DNA of 64,000 nucleotides from Actinoplanes aureus (lineage in GTDB: Bacteria > Actinomycetota > Actinomycetes > Mycobacteriales > Micromonosporaceae). The translations under genes and the position numbers were made by a program. The stretch's first letter is position 1. Each line of letters begins with the position of its first letter. Shown in pieces: positions 26,001 to 33,335 of the stretch. The stretch lies in the NCBI RefSeq assembly GCF_015704865.1, contig NZ_JADQTO010000005.1, forward strand, positions 356,691 through 420,690, given 5' to 3'. The notes under the pieces were generated by a model. The model was not told the DNA's origin and did no database searches. It saw only the letters and a list, made by a program, of their open reading frames with translations.

Positions 26001-26912
26001 ATGCGGGTGTTCGTGGCGGGCGGGACCGGAGTACTGGGCCGGCGCCTGGTGCCACAGCTGACTGCGCGTGGTCACGAGGTGACCGCGACGACAAGGAGCG
26101 CGGCCAGGCTCGAGCCGCTGAAGCGGCTGGGCGCCGAGGCGGTGGTGATGGACGGGCTGGACGCCCGGTCGGTGGGCGAGGTGGTGGCGCGGGCACGGCC
26201 GGAGGTGATCGTGCACCAGATGACCGCGATCTCCGGCAAGCCTGACATCAAGCACTTCGACCGCTGGTTCGCCACCACCAACCGGCTGCGTACCGAGGGG
26301 ACCGACCACCTGCTGGCCGCCGCCGAGGCCACCGGCGTGTCCCATGTCGTCGCGCAGAGCTACGGCTCGTGGAACGGCATCCGCGAGGGTGGCTGGGTGA
26401 AGACGGAGGAGGACCCGCTGGACCCGACGAGCACGGGCAAGGGGGCGGCCGCGATCCGCCACCTCGAGGACGTGGTCGTCAAGGCGGGAGGCGCGGTCCT
26501 GCGGTACGGCGCCTTCTATGGCCCGGGGGCCACCGACGATCAGGTCGAGCTGGTACGCAAGCGGCAGTACCCGGTCATCGGAGACGGCGCCGGCTACAGC
26601 TCGTGGGTGCATCTGGACGACGCCGCGGCCGCCACCGTCCTGGTCGTGGAGCAGAAGGCGACCGGCGTGTTCAACATCGTCGACGACGAGCCGGCCCCGG
26701 CCCGTGAGTGGCTGCCGTACCTGGCCCGGTGCGCGGGTGCCGGGAAGCCGATGCGGGTCCCGGTCTGGCTGGCCCGGCCGCTGGCCGGAGAGGTGGCGGT
26801 GACGATGATGACCGAGGGGCGTGGCTTCTCCAACGCCAAGGCCAAGCGGGAACTCGGCTGGCGGCTTCGATACCCGTCGTGGCGGCAGGGTTTCCGGGCG
26901 GAGCTGGCGTGA
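26001..26912 (+). CDS. NAD(P)-dependent epimerase/dehydratase family protein (ECF41-associated)
   Basis: A 303-residue extended-SDR protein. The Rossmann loop is VAGGTGVLGRRLVPQL and the sugar/substrate half carries YGAFYGPGA and SSWVHLDDAAAATVLVVE, typical of NAD-dependent epimerases and atypical reductases. ATG 26001 is chosen because GAGAGG precedes it by 9 bases; GTG 25992 is in frame. Its stop overlaps the start of the ECF41 sigma gene as GTGA. ECF41 sigma factors are usually encoded beside a carboxymuconolactone decarboxylase, oxidoreductase or epimerase, and this is the epimerase version. The substrate is unknown. Confidence 0.9.
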   Translation: MRVFVAGGTGVLGRRLVPQLTARGHEVTATTRSAARLEPLKRLGAEAVVMDGLDARSVGEVVARARPEVIVHQMTAISGKPDIKHFDRWFATTNRLRTEGTDHLLAAAEATGVSHVVAQSYGSWNGIREGGWVKTEEDPLDPTSTGKGAAAIRHLEDVVVKAGGAVLRYGAFYGPGATDDQVELVRKRQYPVIGDGAGYSSWVHLDDAAAATVLVVEQKATGVFNIVDDEPAPAREWLPYLARCAGAGKPMRVPVWLARPLAGEVAVTMMTEGRGFSNAKAKRELGWRLRYPSWRQGFRAELA

Positions 26913-27832
26913 GGCGGGCCGAGGAGTTCGTACGGCTGCGGCCACTGCTGTTCGCCATCGCCTACCGGATCCTGGGCAGCGTGAGCGAGGCCGAGGACGC
27001 GGTCCAGGAGACGTGGCTGCGGTACGAGGCGTCGCCGACCCGGCCCGCGTCGGTCAAGGCGTTCCTGTCCGCCACGGTGTCGAGGATCGCGATCGACGTG
27101 CTGCGCTCGGCACGCGTACGGCGGGAGGAGTATGCCGGGCGATGGTTCCCGGAACCGCTGCTGGACGACCCGTACGAGGATCCGCAGCGATCCGCGGAGC
27201 TGGCCGACTCGGTGTCGATGGCGGCACTGCTTCTGCTGGAGCGGCTCAGCCCTCTCGAACGCGCGGTCTTCGTGCTGCGGGAGGTGTTCGCGTTCGGCTT
27301 CCCGGAGATCGCGTCGGCGGTGGGGCGCTCGGAGGCGGCGTGCCGCCAGCTCGCGGTGCGGGCACGCCGCCACATGGACGCCGGACGCCCCCGCTTCCAG
27401 GCCGACCGGAGGGAGCGGGCCGAACTCGCCGACCGTTTCTTCGGCGCCTTCCGGGACGGGGACCTCGGCGGACTGCGCGAGCTGCTCGCGGCCGACGTGC
27501 GGATGGTCGGCGACAGCGGCGGCAAGGCCCCGTTGTGGGGCACGGGCGTTTTCGGCGCCGGCAACGTGGCCCGTGTGCTCACCTCGATCGTCGCGCCGTT
27601 CCTCCGGATCGGCGGCACCGTCGAGTCACGCGAGGTGAACGGCCAGCCGGGCGCGATCTTCCGCGACCGGGACGGCAGGGTCGTCAACACCTTGGCGCTG
27701 GACATCCTCGACGGGCGGATCCAGACGATCCGCGCGGTGATCAACCCGGACAAGCTGCGGCACCTGGGCCCGGTGGCCGACGCCTGGGCGGTCGTACGCG
27801 AGGCGAACCAGGCCCGCCGGGCCACCGCCTAG
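26909..27832 (+). CDS. ECF41-group RNA polymerase sigma factor with SnoaL-like C-terminal domain
   Basis: The 307-residue protein has sigma region 2 (residues 8-70), region 4 with ERAVFVLREVFAFGFPEIASAVG, and a fused SnoaL-like domain of about 120 residues. All three hallmark motifs of ECF41 are present in near-standard form: WFPEP at 79-83, DSGGK in the extension, and NPDKL near the C-terminus. In this group the extension takes the place of an anti-sigma factor. It is cotranslated with the epimerase gene and overlaps, tail to tail by 4 bases (CTAG), the MpaB-family gene. Two ECF41-type promoters lie upstream, so positive autoregulation is likely. Confidence 0.95.
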   Translation: MRRAEEFVRLRPLLFAIAYRILGSVSEAEDAVQETWLRYEASPTRPASVKAFLSATVSRIAIDVLRSARVRREEYAGRWFPEPLLDDPYEDPQRSAELADSVSMAALLLLERLSPLERAVFVLREVFAFGFPEIASAVGRSEAACRQLAVRARRHMDAGRPRFQADRRERAELADRFFGAFRDGDLGGLRELLAADVRMVGDSGGKAPLWGTGVFGAGNVARVLTSIVAPFLRIGGTVESREVNGQPGAIFRDRDGRVVNTLALDILDGRIQTIRAVINPDKLRHLGPVADAWAVVREANQARRATA

Positions 27833-28647
27833 CCGGCGGCGAGCGGTTTGCGGCGGCGGGCCAGGCGCTTGCGGAAGTCGCGCAGGTAGAGGTCCTTCGG
27901 GGCGTGCCGGACGCGGGCCGGCAGTCGCGGATAGACGGTGGCCGTGCCGCTCAGCACCCGGTCGAGGAGCTGCTGCCGGCGCGGTGACCAAGGGTAGCCG
28001 TAGCCGTCGCGGATCGGCTCCGGGAGCAGGCCGATGGTGACGAACCGGTTGATCGGGACGGCCGGCCGCAGCGCGACGGGCAGACCCTCCGGCCAGAGCA
28101 GGGTGTTGGCGATCCGCCGGGCGGTGTCGTTGACCTCGACGGTGGCGGTCATCCGGTTCCAGTACCGCGTGAAGGCGTCCCGGTCGGCCGGCCAGGCGGA
28201 CTCGGGGCAGCCGATGGCGGTGGCGAGCACGCTGTACTGCCGGTAGCAGGCGTCGGCCTCGGCCGGGGCCAGCGGGCCGAAGACGCGCTCGTAGAGCAGC
28301 ATCGCGGTGTCGAAGAGGGTGGCGTTGACCCAGACCTGCAGGTCGGGATCGTTCGCGGTGTAGCCGGGGCCGATGACCCGGGCGTGCATGGCACTGACCG
28401 CGCGGCTGACGGCGCCGGCCTCTTCGCGGGTGCCGTAGAGGACGCCGTAGACGTAACTCATCGTGGTGCGCAGCCGGTCCAGGGGGCGGGCGGCGAAGGA
28501 GCTGTGGTCGTGCACGCCCTGGGCGACACCGGGGTGGGCGATCTGGAGGAGGGTGGCGCGTCCGCCGCCGGTCAGCAGCAGCCCCTCACCGGCCACCCGG
28601 CGGATGACAGCGGAGTCGTCGAAGAGGCCTTCATCCATGGCAGTCAC
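27829..28647 (-). CDS. MpaB/DUF2236-family oxygenase (second copy)
   Basis: A 272-residue DUF2236 protein, of the shorter bacterial type: RVAGEGLLLTGGGRATLLQIAHPGVAQGV at the front, VWVNATLFDTAMLLYERVFG in the middle, and PINRFVTIGLLPEPIRDGYGYPW near residue 220. The His in QIAHPGVAQGVHDHSSF is the likely haem-ligand region. GTG 28647 follows AGGA; ATG 28638 is possible. It lies 12 bases after the alcohol dehydrogenase stop and so closes a likely four-gene unit with TetR, DUF4334 and ADH genes. The window thus has two unrelated-context members of this family. Confidence 0.85.
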   Translation of the reverse strand: MTAMDEGLFDDSAVIRRVAGEGLLLTGGGRATLLQIAHPGVAQGVHDHSSFAARPLDRLRTTMSYVYGVLYGTREEAGAVSRAVSAMHARVIGPGYTANDPDLQVWVNATLFDTAMLLYERVFGPLAPAEADACYRQYSVLATAIGCPESAWPADRDAFTRYWNRMTATVEVNDTARRIANTLLWPEGLPVALRPAVPINRFVTIGLLPEPIRDGYGYPWSPRRQQLLDRVLSGTATVYPRLPARVRHAPKDLYLRDFRKRLARRRKPLAAG

Positions 28648-28659
28648 TGTAATCCTGGA

Positions 28660-29706
28660 TTAACTTACGACGAGGACCGGCTTGACGGCACGGCCGGCTG
28701 TGGCGTCGCGGGCGGCGGTTTCGATCTCCGCGAACGGGTACTCGGTGATGATCTTCTCGATCGGGAGCAGGCCGCGGCGGTGCAGGTCGATCAGCTGCGG
28801 GATGAAGGACGCGGGCACCGCGTCGCCCTCGATGACGCCGCGGACGCGCAGGCCGTTGGTCATCACGGTCATGATGTCGATCTCGGCCTTGGCGCCGATG
28901 CCGACCAGTGCCAGCGTGCCCTGCCGGCGCAGCGCGCGCAGCGCCCGGTCGATGACGTCCGGGCGTCCGGTGGTGTCGATGGCGTAGTCGGCGCGACTGT
29001 TGAGCAGGTCGGGCACCGCCTCGGCGGCGCCGAACGAGGAGGCGAGTTCACGGCGGGCGGGCACCGGGTCGACGGCGATCACCGTGCAGCCACGAGCGAC
29101 CGCGGCCATCACAGCGCTCAGGCCGACGCTGCCGGCACCCAGGACGAGCACCGTCGAGCCGGGCGCAGGGTCCAGGACGTTGAGCACGGTGCCGGCGCCG
29201 GTCTGCACGCCGCAGCCGAGCGGGGCGGCCAGCACGGGGGAGAGGTCGCTCGGGACCTTCACGGTGTTGCTCGCATGGGCGAGGGCGTACGTGGCGAAGC
29301 TCGACTGGCCGAAGAAGTTGCCATGGACGACCGATCCGCCGCGTGACAGCGGGCTGCTGCCGTCGGCCCGCGTGCCACGGGAATTCAGGCCGCTGTGCAG
29401 GCAGTACGCGGGAGACGCGGCCAGGCACTGTGGGCATTCGCCGCAGCTGCGGTAGCTGAGGCAGACGGTGTCGCCGGGCGCGACAGTCGTGACGCCGGAG
29501 CCGACCGCCTCGACGACGCCGGCGCCCTCGTGTCCGAAGACCATCGGCGTCAGCGGCCAGGAGCGCCGCATGATCAGGTCGGTGTGGCAGATGCCCGCCG
29601 CGGTGATCCGGACCAGGATCTCGTCCGGGCGCGGCTCCTCGATCTCGACGTCGTGCAGCGTGAACGGTTCGCCGGGTGCCTCCACCAGCGCTGCTACCGC
29701 CCGCAT
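28660..29706 (-). CDS. Zinc-dependent alcohol dehydrogenase (class III-like MDR)
   Basis: The 348-residue medium-chain dehydrogenase keeps the catalytic zinc ligands: Cys in GICHTD, His-Glu in FGHEGAGVVE, and Cys in PLGCGVQTGAGTV. The structural zinc loop CGECPQCLAASPAYC has all four Cys. NAD binding is through VLGAGSVGLSAVMAA. It resembles aryl/benzyl-type and mycothiol-linked alcohol dehydrogenases of actinomycetes. The start ATG 29706 overlaps the DUF4334 stop as ATGA. It should oxidise an alcohol made by, or fed to, the neighbouring enzymes. Confidence 0.93.
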   Translation of the reverse strand: MRAVAALVEAPGEPFTLHDVEIEEPRPDEILVRITAAGICHTDLIMRRSWPLTPMVFGHEGAGVVEAVGSGVTTVAPGDTVCLSYRSCGECPQCLAASPAYCLHSGLNSRGTRADGSSPLSRGGSVVHGNFFGQSSFATYALAHASNTVKVPSDLSPVLAAPLGCGVQTGAGTVLNVLDPAPGSTVLVLGAGSVGLSAVMAAVARGCTVIAVDPVPARRELASSFGAAEAVPDLLNSRADYAIDTTGRPDVIDRALRALRRQGTLALVGIGAKAEIDIMTVMTNGLRVRGVIEGDAVPASFIPQLIDLHRRGLLPIEKIITEYPFAEIETAARDATAGRAVKPVLVVS

Positions 29707-30164
29707 CAGTCGCGTTCGAGGAAGAAGTAGTAGAACCGGTCGCCGTCCTGTACGCCCTTGCCGTTCATCACGCCCAGCACGGTGCGTTCGTCGACCCGCT
29801 TGAAGTGGTCGAGCACCGGCTTGCCGTCGTAGACCATGGTGGCCGTCACCTCGCCGCGGAACTCCACCATCCACAGCGAGGCGCCGCCGCCGGCGAGTTC
29901 GCTGTTCACATACAGCTCGCCGGAAGCGTCGCGGCAGACCAGCGGGGCCACCTCGGCGAGCGAGGTGAACGTCTTGCCGTACCACCCGATCTCGGCAAGC
30001 GTGCCCTCGAAGCGGTGGCCGGTGACGAACTCGCCGCCCTTCCAGGTGCCGATGAGCTCCGACGTCGGGACGGCCGGAAGGGCCGCCCAGATCTGGTCGA
30101 GTTCGTCCGGGTCCGCCTTGCCGCCGTCCCGGCGGATCTCAGCGATGCGCGTACGGGGATCCAT
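29706..30164 (-). CDS. DUF4334/GXWXG domain protein
   Basis: This 152-residue protein has the GXWXG N-terminal motif (LIGTWKGGEF, around residue 39) and the DUF4334 C-terminal part (EFRGEVTATMVYDGKPVLDHFKRVD, then NGKG and FYYFFLERD). Proteins of this build are thought to be small lipocalin-like carriers or enzymes and are often linked with alcohol dehydrogenases and TetR genes in actinomycetes; the function is unproven. No Shine-Dalgarno sequence is visible before ATG 30164. The 22 bases to the TetR stop hold a small inverted repeat that could be an internal operator. Confidence 0.8.
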   Translation of the reverse strand: MDPRTRIAEIRRDGGKADPDELDQIWAALPAVPTSELIGTWKGGEFVTGHRFEGTLAEIGWYGKTFTSLAEVAPLVCRDASGELYVNSELAGGGASLWMVEFRGEVTATMVYDGKPVLDHFKRVDERTVLGVMNGKGVQDGDRFYYFFLERD

Positions 30165-30190
30165 CTGACAACAATTGCAAAAAGTGTCAG
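30165..30190. promoter_or_regulatory. Inverted repeat between tetR and the DUF4334 gene
   Basis: CTGACA (30165-30170) and TGTCAG (30185-30190) flank 14 AT-rich bases, an unusual composition here. It starts right before the DUF4334 start and its far arm includes the tetR stop codon. It may be an internal promoter/operator of the TetR protein. Confidence 0.4.
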
Positions 30191-30747
30191 CGAAGGCCAG
30201 GGGTGCCGTGCACCACCACGTCGGTGAGCCGGCGCAGCAGCCGCAACGCCTCGGCGCGGTCGTCGAGTTGCAGGGCGATCCCCTTCGCCCCGTAGAAGAG
30301 CACCTGCGCCACGTCGCCGAGCGGCCGGTCCAGCACGGACAGCAGGGCGGCGATCATCGTCTGCTCGAACGACGCCCAGTGGTCGCCGGCCCGCGCCCGG
30401 GTCTCGTCGATGAGCTCGGCGTCGAACCGGGCGCCGTCGCGAGCGCGGCGCGGCAGGTGCATGTCGATCACGACGCCGAGCACGGCGGCCAGCCGCTCGG
30501 TGATCTCACCGGGCTTGCCGGCCTCGGCGCGGGCCCGCCGGGCCAGGTCGTCGAGTCCCCACTGGACGGCCGCCCGGAAGACCTCCTCCTTGTTGCGGTA
30601 GTACTGGTACAGAGCGGGCCGTGACACGTCCGCGGCCTGGGCGATGGTGTCCATCGAGGTGCGGCGGTAGCCGTACCGGGCGAAGCAGACGATCGCGGCC
30701 CGCATGAAGTGATCCCGCCGCACTTCGGTGAGCTCTGGCACGGTCAC
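30187..30747 (-). CDS. TetR-family transcriptional regulator
   Basis: About 186 residues with an N-terminal TetR helix-turn-helix: FMRAAIVCFARYGYRRTSMDTIAQAADVSRPALYQYY, followed by the usual KEEVFRAAV. The ligand domain is all-helical and not further assignable. GTG 30747 or GTG 30741 is the likely start; no ribosome site is visible and TATATC lies just upstream, so a leaderless message is possible. It is the first gene of a unit with DUF4334, ADH and MpaB-type genes and presumably controls them. Confidence 0.9.
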   Translation of the reverse strand: MTVPELTEVRRDHFMRAAIVCFARYGYRRTSMDTIAQAADVSRPALYQYYRNKEEVFRAAVQWGLDDLARRARAEAGKPGEITERLAAVLGVVIDMHLPRRARDGARFDAELIDETRARAGDHWASFEQTMIAALLSVLDRPLGDVAQVLFYGAKGIALQLDDRAEALRLLRRLTDVVVHGTPGLR

Positions 30748-30829
30748 CAAGATATAAGCCGCCCGGCACGGCGCGTGAGACGGCAACGAGCACCGCGTCG
30801 TGGTCCGGGCAGGCCGGCGTGGCGATCGG

Positions 30830-31540
30830 TCAGAGATCGGCGCGGGTGCACTCCGTGACGTACGGCAGGTCGTAGGAGGCCCGGCCGAGCAACGCCGGGT
30901 GGGTCGTCATCAGCTGGCGGACCTGGGCGAGCACCGCGGCCCGCTCGTCGGCCGGGAGCAGGATGATCCGGCTGCGGGAGGCGACCAGATCGAGCAACTC
31001 GTCCGGTTTGACGGTGTGCGTCCAGTCGAAGGTGGTGGTCTCGGCCGGCCCGAACGGCGCGGTAATCCGGGGACCGCGGCCGGTTTCGGCACCGCCGATG
31101 ATCACACCGAGCCGCCGCACCCAGTCGGCGCGTTCATCGCGGTGGTTCCAGATCAGGCCGAGCCGGCCGCCGGGGGTCAGCACGCGGCTGATCTCCGGAA
31201 GGGCGCGTTCGCCGTCCACCCAGTGCCAGGCCTGGGCGACGAGCACGACGTCCACCGAGTGGCCGGGCAGCGGGATGCTTTCCGCGGTGCCCAGGTGGGC
31301 GGGCACGCCGGGCAGGACCCGGCGCAGCTCGGCGAGCATCTCCCGGGACGGGTCGACGGCGATCACGTCGAGGCCGCGGTCGCGGACCTGCCGGGTCAGC
31401 TTGCCGGTGCCGGCACCGAGGTCCAGCACCCGCGGTGCGCCGCCGGGCAGCAGCCAGTCGAGGGCCTCTCCGGGGTACGGGGGACGGCCGCGCTCGTACG
31501 CGCCGGCGGCCGCGCCGAAAGAGGAGGCGTGCTCGTTCAC
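30830..31540 (-). CDS. Class I SAM-dependent methyltransferase
   Basis: The 236-residue protein has a UbiE/type-11 methyltransferase core: VLDLGAGTGKLTRQV for SAM binding, VIAVDPSREML acidic loop, VLVAQAWHWVDGE motif and the LTPGGRLGLIWNHRDE strand. GTG 31540 gives VNEHASSFGAAAGAYERGRPPYP, the normal opening of this group; the ribosome site is weak. The substrate is unknown. It faces the csbD-like gene across 99 bp. Confidence 0.9.
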   Translation of the reverse strand: MNEHASSFGAAAGAYERGRPPYPGEALDWLLPGGAPRVLDLGAGTGKLTRQVRDRGLDVIAVDPSREMLAELRRVLPGVPAHLGTAESIPLPGHSVDVVLVAQAWHWVDGERALPEISRVLTPGGRLGLIWNHRDERADWVRRLGVIIGGAETGRGPRITAPFGPAETTTFDWTHTVKPDELLDLVASRSRIILLPADERAAVLAQVRQLMTTHPALLGRASYDLPYVTECTRADL

Positions 31541-31577
31541 GGTGGTCCAGCGTATCCCGGATCCGTTCCCGCACTTC

Positions 31578-31603
31578 GTTTCAAAGCTGCCCGGAACGGG
31601 CAC
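31578..31603 (+). promoter_or_regulatory. Possible SigB-type stress promoter for the CsbD gene
   Basis: GTTT (31578-31581), 16 bases, then GGGCAC (31598-31603) partly fits the actinobacterial SigB-type pattern GTTT-N14-16-GGGTAT. The leader to ATG 31640 would be about 30 bases. CsbD genes are classic SigB targets, but the -10 match is imperfect. Confidence 0.4.
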
Positions 31604-31639
31604 TTGATCATCCGTAAGCCCCACGAAGGAGGTATGACG

Positions 31640-31831
31640 ATGAGCATCACCGACAAGGCCAAGAACAAGGCCGAGGAGCTCGCCGGCAAGGCGAAGCAGG
31701 GCGTCGGCGAGGCGACCGGCAACGACCGCCTCTTCGCCGAGGGCCAGGCGCAGGAGACCGCGGCGCACGCCAAGCAGGCGGGCGAGCACGTCAAGGACGC
31801 CGGTCGCGACGTCCGCGACGCCTTCAGCTGA
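31640..31831 (+). CDS. CsbD-family stress protein
   Basis: A 63-residue, very hydrophilic, Lys/Ala/Glu-rich protein of the CsbD family, with the opening MSITDKAKNKAEELAGKAKQG and the GNDRLFAEGQAQE middle. Such proteins accumulate under general stress and stationary phase; molecular role unknown. An ideal AAGGAGG lies 7 bases before ATG 31640, which argues against ATG 31634 and implies high expression. A strong bidirectional terminator follows. Confidence 0.92.
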   Translation: MSITDKAKNKAEELAGKAKQGVGEATGNDRLFAEGQAQETAAHAKQAGEHVKDAGRDVRDAFS

Positions 31832-31842
31832 GTCAGACGAGG

Positions 31843-31870
31843 AAAGGGCCCGGCATCCGCCGGGCCCTTT
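31843..31870. terminator. Bidirectional terminator between csbD and kamA
   Basis: AAAGGGCCCGGC pairs perfectly with GCCGGGCCCTTT around a 4-base loop. The A and T runs on the two sides let it serve both the csbD-like gene and the convergent kamA gene. Confidence 0.9.
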
Positions 31871-31871
31871 C

Positions 31872-33206
31872 TCATGCCTCCTGCTTGCGCCACCAGTCCT
31901 GGCCGGACTGCGGCAGCGTGTCGATCGGGTCGTAGTACGCGTACTGCTTGCTGAGCGCCTCGGTGTCCTCGGCCTCGATCGAGGTCCGGTAGTTCTTGGT
32001 CCAGTACGAGATGCCATGCTCCCGGTCGTAGTCGGCGATCATGTGCACCCACCGCTTGCCGACGAACGGGACGTCACAGACGATTCGCGGCGTCGCGTAC
32101 CCGGGCAGGTAGCCCATCATGTCGTGCTGCAACTGCTGGGCGTGCCAGACCGGCACCCGCCAATGCTCCGCGTTCGGGATCATGTCGCACATGTAGAAGT
32201 AGTAGGGCAGGATGCCCGCTTCGCCCTGCAAGGCGAAGCACAGGTCCAGCAGGTCCGCGGTGTCCGCGTTGACACCCCGCATCAGCACACCCTGGTTGCG
32301 CACGTCCCGCACGCCGACTTCGAGCAGCGTACGCACAGCGCGCGCGACCAGCGGTGTCAGCGAGTTCACGTGGTTGACGTGGGTGTGCACGGCCAGGTTC
32401 ACCCCGCGCCGCTCGGCGGTCACCGCGACCCGGTGCATGCCCTCCACCACGTCGTCCTGGAGCCAGTGCTGGGGCAGGCCCATCAGCGCCTTGGTGGCCA
32501 GCCGGATGTCACGCACGGTGGGCACCGAGAGCAACCCCATGAGGTATGCCTCGAGCTGCTTCCACGGCACGTTCGCCACGTCGCCGCCGGAGACCACGAC
32601 GTCGCGTACCCCGGGGTGGGCCTTGAGGTAGTCCATGTGGGCCGCGTAGCGGTCCACCGGCTTCTGCAGGAGCTTGAGCTTCGACACCGCCGGCGTGCTG
32701 TTGCCGACCAGGTCCATCCGGGTGCAGTGCCCGCAGTACTGCGGGCAGGTGGCGAGCAGCTCGGCGAGCACCTTGGTGGGGTAGCGGTGGGTGAGGCCCT
32801 CGGCGACCCACATGTCGTGCTCGTGCAGCGAGTCGCGGCTGGCGTTGGGGTGTGACGCCCAGTCCTGCCGGCGGTCGGAGGCGACCGGGAGCATGTAGTT
32901 GCGGATCGGATCCGCCAGGAACGACGCCGTGTCCGGGGCCCGGTCGGGAACCATGGTGTTGAGCATCTGCGGCGGGATCAGCATCGACATGGTGGCCAGG
33001 TGCTGCTGGTCGGCCTCCAAGTCGGCGTAGAAGGTCTCGTCGAGCAGGTCGCCCATGACGGCGCGCAGCTGCTTGACGTTCTTCACGCAGTTGACCCGCT
33101 GCCACTGGGCGGACTGCCACTGGGCGGCGGTGACGTCCCGCCAGCCGGGGAACCGGGTCCAATCCGGCTCGATCAGCTCACGCCGCTGGTACTCGTAGGG
33201 CTGCAC
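31872..33206 (-). CDS. kamA: Lysine 2,3-aminomutase-family radical SAM enzyme
   Basis: The 444-residue protein would convert L-lysine to L-beta-lysine using a 4Fe-4S cluster, SAM and PLP. The radical SAM cysteines are 154, 158 and 161 in CPQYCGHC, and DVVVSGGD and LMRGVN follow as in KamA. At the PLP-lysine site the usual Gly-rich loop is changed: it reads DVPFVGKRWVH, keeping a Lys but not the run of glycines. Family length is normal. It is divergent from the kdd-kamDE-kal operon, which supports the lysine role. The start ATG 33206 is followed by MQPYEYQRRELIEPDW, a family-like opening. A related amino acid substrate cannot be excluded. Confidence 0.85.
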   Translation of the reverse strand: MQPYEYQRRELIEPDWTRFPGWRDVTAAQWQSAQWQRVNCVKNVKQLRAVMGDLLDETFYADLEADQQHLATMSMLIPPQMLNTMVPDRAPDTASFLADPIRNYMLPVASDRRQDWASHPNASRDSLHEHDMWVAEGLTHRYPTKVLAELLATCPQYCGHCTRMDLVGNSTPAVSKLKLLQKPVDRYAAHMDYLKAHPGVRDVVVSGGDVANVPWKQLEAYLMGLLSVPTVRDIRLATKALMGLPQHWLQDDVVEGMHRVAVTAERRGVNLAVHTHVNHVNSLTPLVARAVRTLLEVGVRDVRNQGVLMRGVNADTADLLDLCFALQGEAGILPYYFYMCDMIPNAEHWRVPVWHAQQLQHDMMGYLPGYATPRIVCDVPFVGKRWVHMIADYDREHGISYWTKNYRTSIEAEDTEALSKQYAYYDPIDTLPQSGQDWWRKQEA

Positions 33207-33243
33207 CGGTCCTCCTCAGGTAGCTTGTGGCCTCGATCAACGT

Positions 33244-33289
33244 ACCGGAGAATTTCCGGTCTAGAAACTATGGCTGCGTAACATTTACG
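33244..33289. promoter_or_regulatory. Two dyads in the kamA-kdd divergent promoter region
   Basis: ACCGGA-GAATT-TCCGGT (33244-33260) and CGTAA-CAT-TTACG (33277-33289) are both perfect inverted repeats in the 129-bp gap. They are candidate operators controlling kamA and the kdd operon together. No regulator gene is adjacent. Confidence 0.5.
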
Positions 33290-33335
33290 GTATAGCCGCC
33301 ATGCGCGGGAGATGTTTCGAACGAGGGGGTTGGGA

